Shown: positions 23,063-25,767 of the stretch, piece after piece
Layout of the letters: every line of letters starts with the position of its first letter
Position numbering within the stretch: position 1 is the first letter of the stretch
DNA from: an uncultured Planctomycetaceae bacterium
GTDB taxonomy: Bacteria; Planctomycetota; Phycisphaerae; UBA1845; UTPLA1
Assembly (NCBI GenBank): GCA_938008425.1
Contig: CALLKH010000053.1
Location: 1-25,767 of the forward strand
Reading direction: 5' to 3'
Length of the DNA: 25,767 nt
Program-made: the position numbers and the translations under genes
Notes under the pieces: generated by a model
Told to the model about the DNA's origin: nothing
Database searches by the model: none
The model's input: the letters and a program-made list of their open reading frames with translations, nothing else

Positions 23063-24262
23063 TTAACCGACTTCCCTTGTCTCGAAGAGTGCCATGGCGA
23101 GGAGCAGCAGGGCGAGCACCAGCAGCCCGGCATAGCCCAGCGTGGAAACGACGTAGGTCACCGGAATCAACCGGCTCTCTTCGAGCGCATCCACCATCCA
23201 GAAGCACTGAAAATTTGGAATGACATCATACAGGATCGCGGCCCACTGTTTACCCTTTTCGGCCTCGGGGCGGATCATCTGATCGGACGCGAGCCCGCCC
23301 ATGATCACCACGAGATTGAGGATGAATGTGGGCACAACCGACAGCCGTGTGGCCGCCGCGAGCGCTACTGCGCCGAGTATCGCGATGGCGCCGAAGACCA
23401 GCACCGACGCCTTCAGAATCTCGAACTCGTCGGCCTTGCGCGTTTCCTTGACGAGAAAGTTGACGTTCTTTCGCCACTGCACATCGTCCACCAGGCCGAG
23501 CAGATACCTGCGATCTTCATCACTTATCGGTCCTTTCCAGTTGGACCGGACGAGCGATCCGATGTGGCCGCTGAGCTTTTCATTTCCCGCGTTGGGTCGA
23601 AACGTGATGATGTCCTTGAAGACCCCGGGCTGATCGAGGCCGGCAGGCAGTGGGCCGATCTCCTGCACGGATTCATAGCTGGCGAATTTGAAATCGCGGT
23701 TCACGACGAGAAGGATCACGCCGCCGATGGTCAGCGTCGGCAAGGCCAGTGCGATGACGGAGGGCAGAAAACGCCATTCGAAGGCGTAATTCAAGGCTCC
23801 GGCGACGAGCATGACGAGCAGCATCGCCCCGGGCCCGAAGACGAGCACGGTGATGTCGGAGCTTTCGGCGGCGGATTGCAGGACGCCGTGTCGCATCGAC
23901 ATGAGGTAGCCGATCAGCGCCAGGTAGTGGGCCGTCAGAAGGGCGCCCAGCACGCCGATGTATTTCCCGAGGATGAAAATCGGCCGGCTGACGGGCTTCG
24001 AGGTGACCGTGAGAACGGTTCGATCCTCGATTTCGACATCAAGCACGCTGGCGGCGGCGAAACACGCCAGGAACAAACCTTGGATGAGCAGCGTAGAAAG
24101 CCCGATGTCGCGCAACATCTTGTTGTCGTCATCGAGGGTCCAGCCGGTGACCGCGGGCGCCAGCGCGATTCCGCCGAGGGTGATGAGAACGATGAGCCCA
24201 TAGACGGGCTGGCGAACCGCCTGCAGGTAGGTATTTTTCGTAATGGCCAGAAGCTGATTCAT
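23063..24262 (-). CDS. ABC-2 type (NosY-like) permease, no ATPase partner adjacent
   Basis: 399 residues. N-terminus AITKNTYLQAVRQPVYGLIV begins the first helix (about 21-40), followed by LIQGLFLACFAAASVL and the ABC-2 region DVEIEDRTVLTVTSKPVSRPIFILGKYIG. Two or three further helices follow (about 97-200), then a large extracytoplasmic domain (about 200-280: RDFKFASYESV, RSNWKGPISDEDRRYLLGL), and a C-terminal bundle (about 285-395). This is the layout of NosY/ABC-2 permeases that have a single periplasmic insertion. No ATPase lies on this strand in the window; the ATPase at 16294 is on the other strand. A possible promoter is at 24405-24432; the ribosome site is weak. It may run on into the P-type ATPase. 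Confidence 0.78.
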   Translation of the reverse strand: MNQLLAITKNTYLQAVRQPVYGLIVLITLGGIALAPAVTGWTLDDDNKMLRDIGLSTLLIQGLFLACFAAASVLDVEIEDRTVLTVTSKPVSRPIFILGKYIGVLGALLTAHYLALIGYLMSMRHGVLQSAAESSDITVLVFGPGAMLLVMLVAGALNYAFEWRFLPSVIALALPTLTIGGVILLVVNRDFKFASYESVQEIGPLPAGLDQPGVFKDIITFRPNAGNEKLSGHIGSLVRSNWKGPISDEDRRYLLGLVDDVQWRKNVNFLVKETRKADEFEILKASVLVFGAIAILGAVALAAATRLSVVPTFILNLVVIMGGLASDQMIRPEAEKGKQWAAILYDVIPNFQCFWMVDALEESRLIPVTYVVSTLGYAGLLVLALLLLAMALFETREVG

Positions 24263-24404
24263 ACTGAGCTTGTGGTGCGCACGGTGGCGGTGGAGCGATC
24301 GGGCCGAACAATCGGCTCTGATTCCTGTACGAACGAGCGTAAGAGTGGGTCGTTTACGTCGCCAGAATTAACTCCTACCGAGCTACGGCGATCTTCCCTT
24401 GCGG

Positions 24405-24432
24405 ATGTTACGGCGTCGGTTCGGTGGGTCAA
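24405..24432 (-). promoter_or_regulatory. Candidate promoter of the ABC-2 permease gene
   Basis: Minus strand: TTGACC (24432-24427), 16-base spacer, TAACAT (24410-24405). Transcription would start near 24398, about 136 bases before the ATG at 24262. Confidence 0.4.
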
Positions 24433-24613
24433 GCATCGGCCATGATAGTCGAACCTGCCTCTGGAGTCAGGGGGCTGACGCGAGGCAGAGTTCGCCGACA
24501 ACGGATGAGGCATTGAGTTATCGTCCGTGCCGGCCAGGGTGGAGAATCCGCGCACAAAACGCGAGTGGAGCAGGGTTATTCGATGGGCGTCCGAGTTGAT
24601 GCGGGGCCGGGGC

Positions 24614-24641
24614 TTGGCAGGAACGGACATCGTTCTACAAT
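24614..24641 (+). promoter_or_regulatory. Candidate promoter of the 3-prime-end membrane protein gene
   Basis: TTGGCA (24614-24619), 16-base spacer, TACAAT (24636-24641). Both boxes match five of six consensus bases. It would make a leader of about 200 bases before ATG 24849. Confidence 0.45.
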
Positions 24642-24848
24642 GGCCGGACTCCCGGCCGGGCTCCGCGCGAGCCCCGCTGGGAATCGCGGCGCCTCTCGCC
24701 AATGTCTTGCCCGGCGCCCGACGAATGATCTGAAGTTGTTCAATGTGGTTGAAGCAATGTCGGTCGTTTGACGCGCGTCGTCGGCGAGATATAGAGATCA
24801 CACGAATCGAATAATGATGGAGGCGCCGGCGCACTCCGTAAGGCAACC

Positions 24849-25767
24849 ATGAGTAAGAAACGAACTGTTTCAGGTGTGGATCGTCGCGGCGAATGGGTGT
24901 CCATTTTGGGCGGGTCGGCCGGCCTCCTGTTCGCGCTACTGTTGGGTGTGCTGGCGATCTGGAGCCAGAGCAGCGGCGGCTCGATCTGGGCCGCGGCGTT
25001 TCAGATGCTCGGCGCGGTCGGCATCTGGATTCTGAGTTTCATTCAGCTTCATCAGCAGCGGCTCTTGATGGAGGAAAAGCTCGAAGTCGATGAGCTGGAG
25101 CGACTCCGCCAGGAGAAGCTCGGCGGCGCGCAGACGATCTTTCAGGAAGAGGATCTGGAACAGATGGATTCGCTGGCCATGGGCCGGCGGCTCCGATCGA
25201 TCCAGCGATTCCTGATCCCCACTTTCGCGATCGGCATCGCGATCTACCATGTCGTCGCCGGTCTCATGCTGCTGCCAACCAGGATTCACTTCGGGCCCAT
25301 CAAGGACAATCTCGGCATCAAGGAAGTTCTTCACGCGAATGTGATCCTGTTCTTCGCGGGCGGGTTCGCGTTCATCGCGTTCATGGTCTCGCGATACGCG
25401 CTCGGCATGAGCCGGGTTCAGCGATGGAACGCGCTTCGCGCCGGCGGCAACTTCATGTTCGGCGCCAGCGCCACCTGTCTCGCGGTGGCGATCGCGCTGT
25501 TGTGCGACATCAGCGGGTTCACGCAGGTCGACGATTGGCTCACGCTTGCCATCGGCGTGCTGGTGTCGCTGTTCTCCGCGCTGGTGCTCAGCCGCCTGCT
25601 GACGTTGTGGATGGTGCGGCTGCCCGCTGTGCGCAGGCACCCGGCGTGGAGCGGGATCGCCTCGATCGGGCCCGTGCGCCGCGACCTGGAGCGGCGCGAC
25701 CCCGGCTTCCTGCGACGGCCGGGCCGGTGGCTGGGTGCGTCGGCGGCGGTGGTCGCGATCGCGCTCG
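24849..25767 (+). CDS. Multi-helix membrane protein, partial (runs off the window)
   Basis: The frame opens at ATG 24849 (AAGG 5 bases upstream) and remains open for 306 codons to the window end. The protein begins MSKKRTVSGVDRRGEWVSIL and has helices at about 17-39 and 48-66, then a charged coiled-coil-like stretch (about 68-110: QQRLLMEEKLEVDELERLRQ and EEDLEQMDSLAMGRR), then helices near 124-144, 169-186, 203-221 and 229-251. A strongly basic segment follows (about 257-292: RLPAVRRHPAW, RRDLERRDPGFLRRP) before another hydrophobic stretch. I do not recognise the family. The context (divergent from the ABC-2 permease) gives no function. Confidence 0.72.
   Translation, partial: MSKKRTVSGVDRRGEWVSILGGSAGLLFALLLGVLAIWSQSSGGSIWAAAFQMLGAVGIWILSFIQLHQQRLLMEEKLEVDELERLRQEKLGGAQTIFQEEDLEQMDSLAMGRRLRSIQRFLIPTFAIGIAIYHVVAGLMLLPTRIHFGPIKDNLGIKEVLHANVILFFAGGFAFIAFMVSRYALGMSRVQRWNALRAGGNFMFGASATCLAVAIALLCDISGFTQVDDWLTLAIGVLVSLFSALVLSRLLTLWMVRLPAVRRHPAWSGIASIGPVRRDLERRDPGFLRRPGRWLGASAAVVAIAL

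Larger units (their letters stand above)
24263..24848. other. Divergent intergenic region, 586 bp
   Basis: This separates the minus-strand ABC-2 permease and the plus-strand membrane protein. It holds one candidate promoter for each (24405-24432 minus; 24614-24641 plus), a GGGCTC-CGCGC-GAGCCC hairpin near 24658-24676 and TTCAA-TGTGG-TTGAA (24739-24753). No frame is convincing as protein; short frames here overlap each other without codon bias. Confidence 0.5.

Noticed and set aside
23030..24445. 471-codon plus-strand frame opposite the ABC-2 permease
   Set aside because: Acidic, His-rich, low-complexity antisense reading with no motif; the minus frame has the membrane-helix pattern.
1..25767. 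CRISPR array, insertion sequence or integron
   Set aside because: No evenly spaced short direct repeats with unique spacers, no transposase or integrase, and no flanking inverted repeats were seen; the repeats present are coding.

Overview
The window looks like chromosomal DNA from a member of the Planctomycetota, probably of the Phycisphaerae type. The reasons are high GC, many large secreted proteins of unknown role, Cys-rich repeats beginning GACCL, a C-terminal dockerin-like pair of calcium loops, a collagen/YadA-head/S74 protein, and large ABC-2 permease clusters. This placement is inference from gene style. No rRNA or marker gene is present.

Layout: (1) 83-3415, minus strand: a SusD/RagB-type protein with three Cys-rich repeats, preceded by a secreted collagen-like and YadA-head-like protein with an S74 self-cleaving chaperone; a good sigma70-type promoter lies at 3631-3659. 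(2) 3854-4282: a YgbA_NO-family small Cys-rich protein. (3) 4359-4949: two short palindromes, two adjacent minus-strand tRNA genes with leucine anticodons but short variable arms, and a compact minus-strand unit with promoter, 21-codon ORF, internal inverted repeat and intrinsic terminator. (4) 5037-5774: an L,D-transpeptidase gene with an in-frame amber codon before its catalytic Cys. (5) 5979-9241: a secreted repeat protein with a dockerin-like end, a two-domain rhodanese and a cyclodeaminase/cyclohydrolase. (6) 9242-10182: a structured gene-free stretch and a small four-helix membrane protein. (7) 10276-13260: a 994-residue TPR-metallopeptidase-TPR protein that appears to be translated leaderless from GTG. 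(8) 13487-13780: a MazG-like protein with a Cys/His tail. (9) 13875-20423: a four-gene ABC cluster (membrane-anchored periplasmic protein, ATPase, secreted helical protein, duplicated ABC-2 permease). (10) 20697-24262, minus: a His-rich P1B metal ATPase with its terminator, and an ABC-2 type membrane protein upstream of it. (11) 24849 to the window end: a multi-helix membrane protein cut by the boundary.

Functionally the region is dominated by the cell envelope: secreted glycan-binding or adhesive proteins, peptidoglycan modification, ABC-2 export or membrane remodelling, and metal efflux. No mobile element, CRISPR array, rRNA or complete phage module was seen. The most unusual items are the tRNA pair, the small transcription unit beside it, the amber-interrupted transpeptidase, the leaderless TPR-protease gene and the SusD protein without a visible SusC partner.
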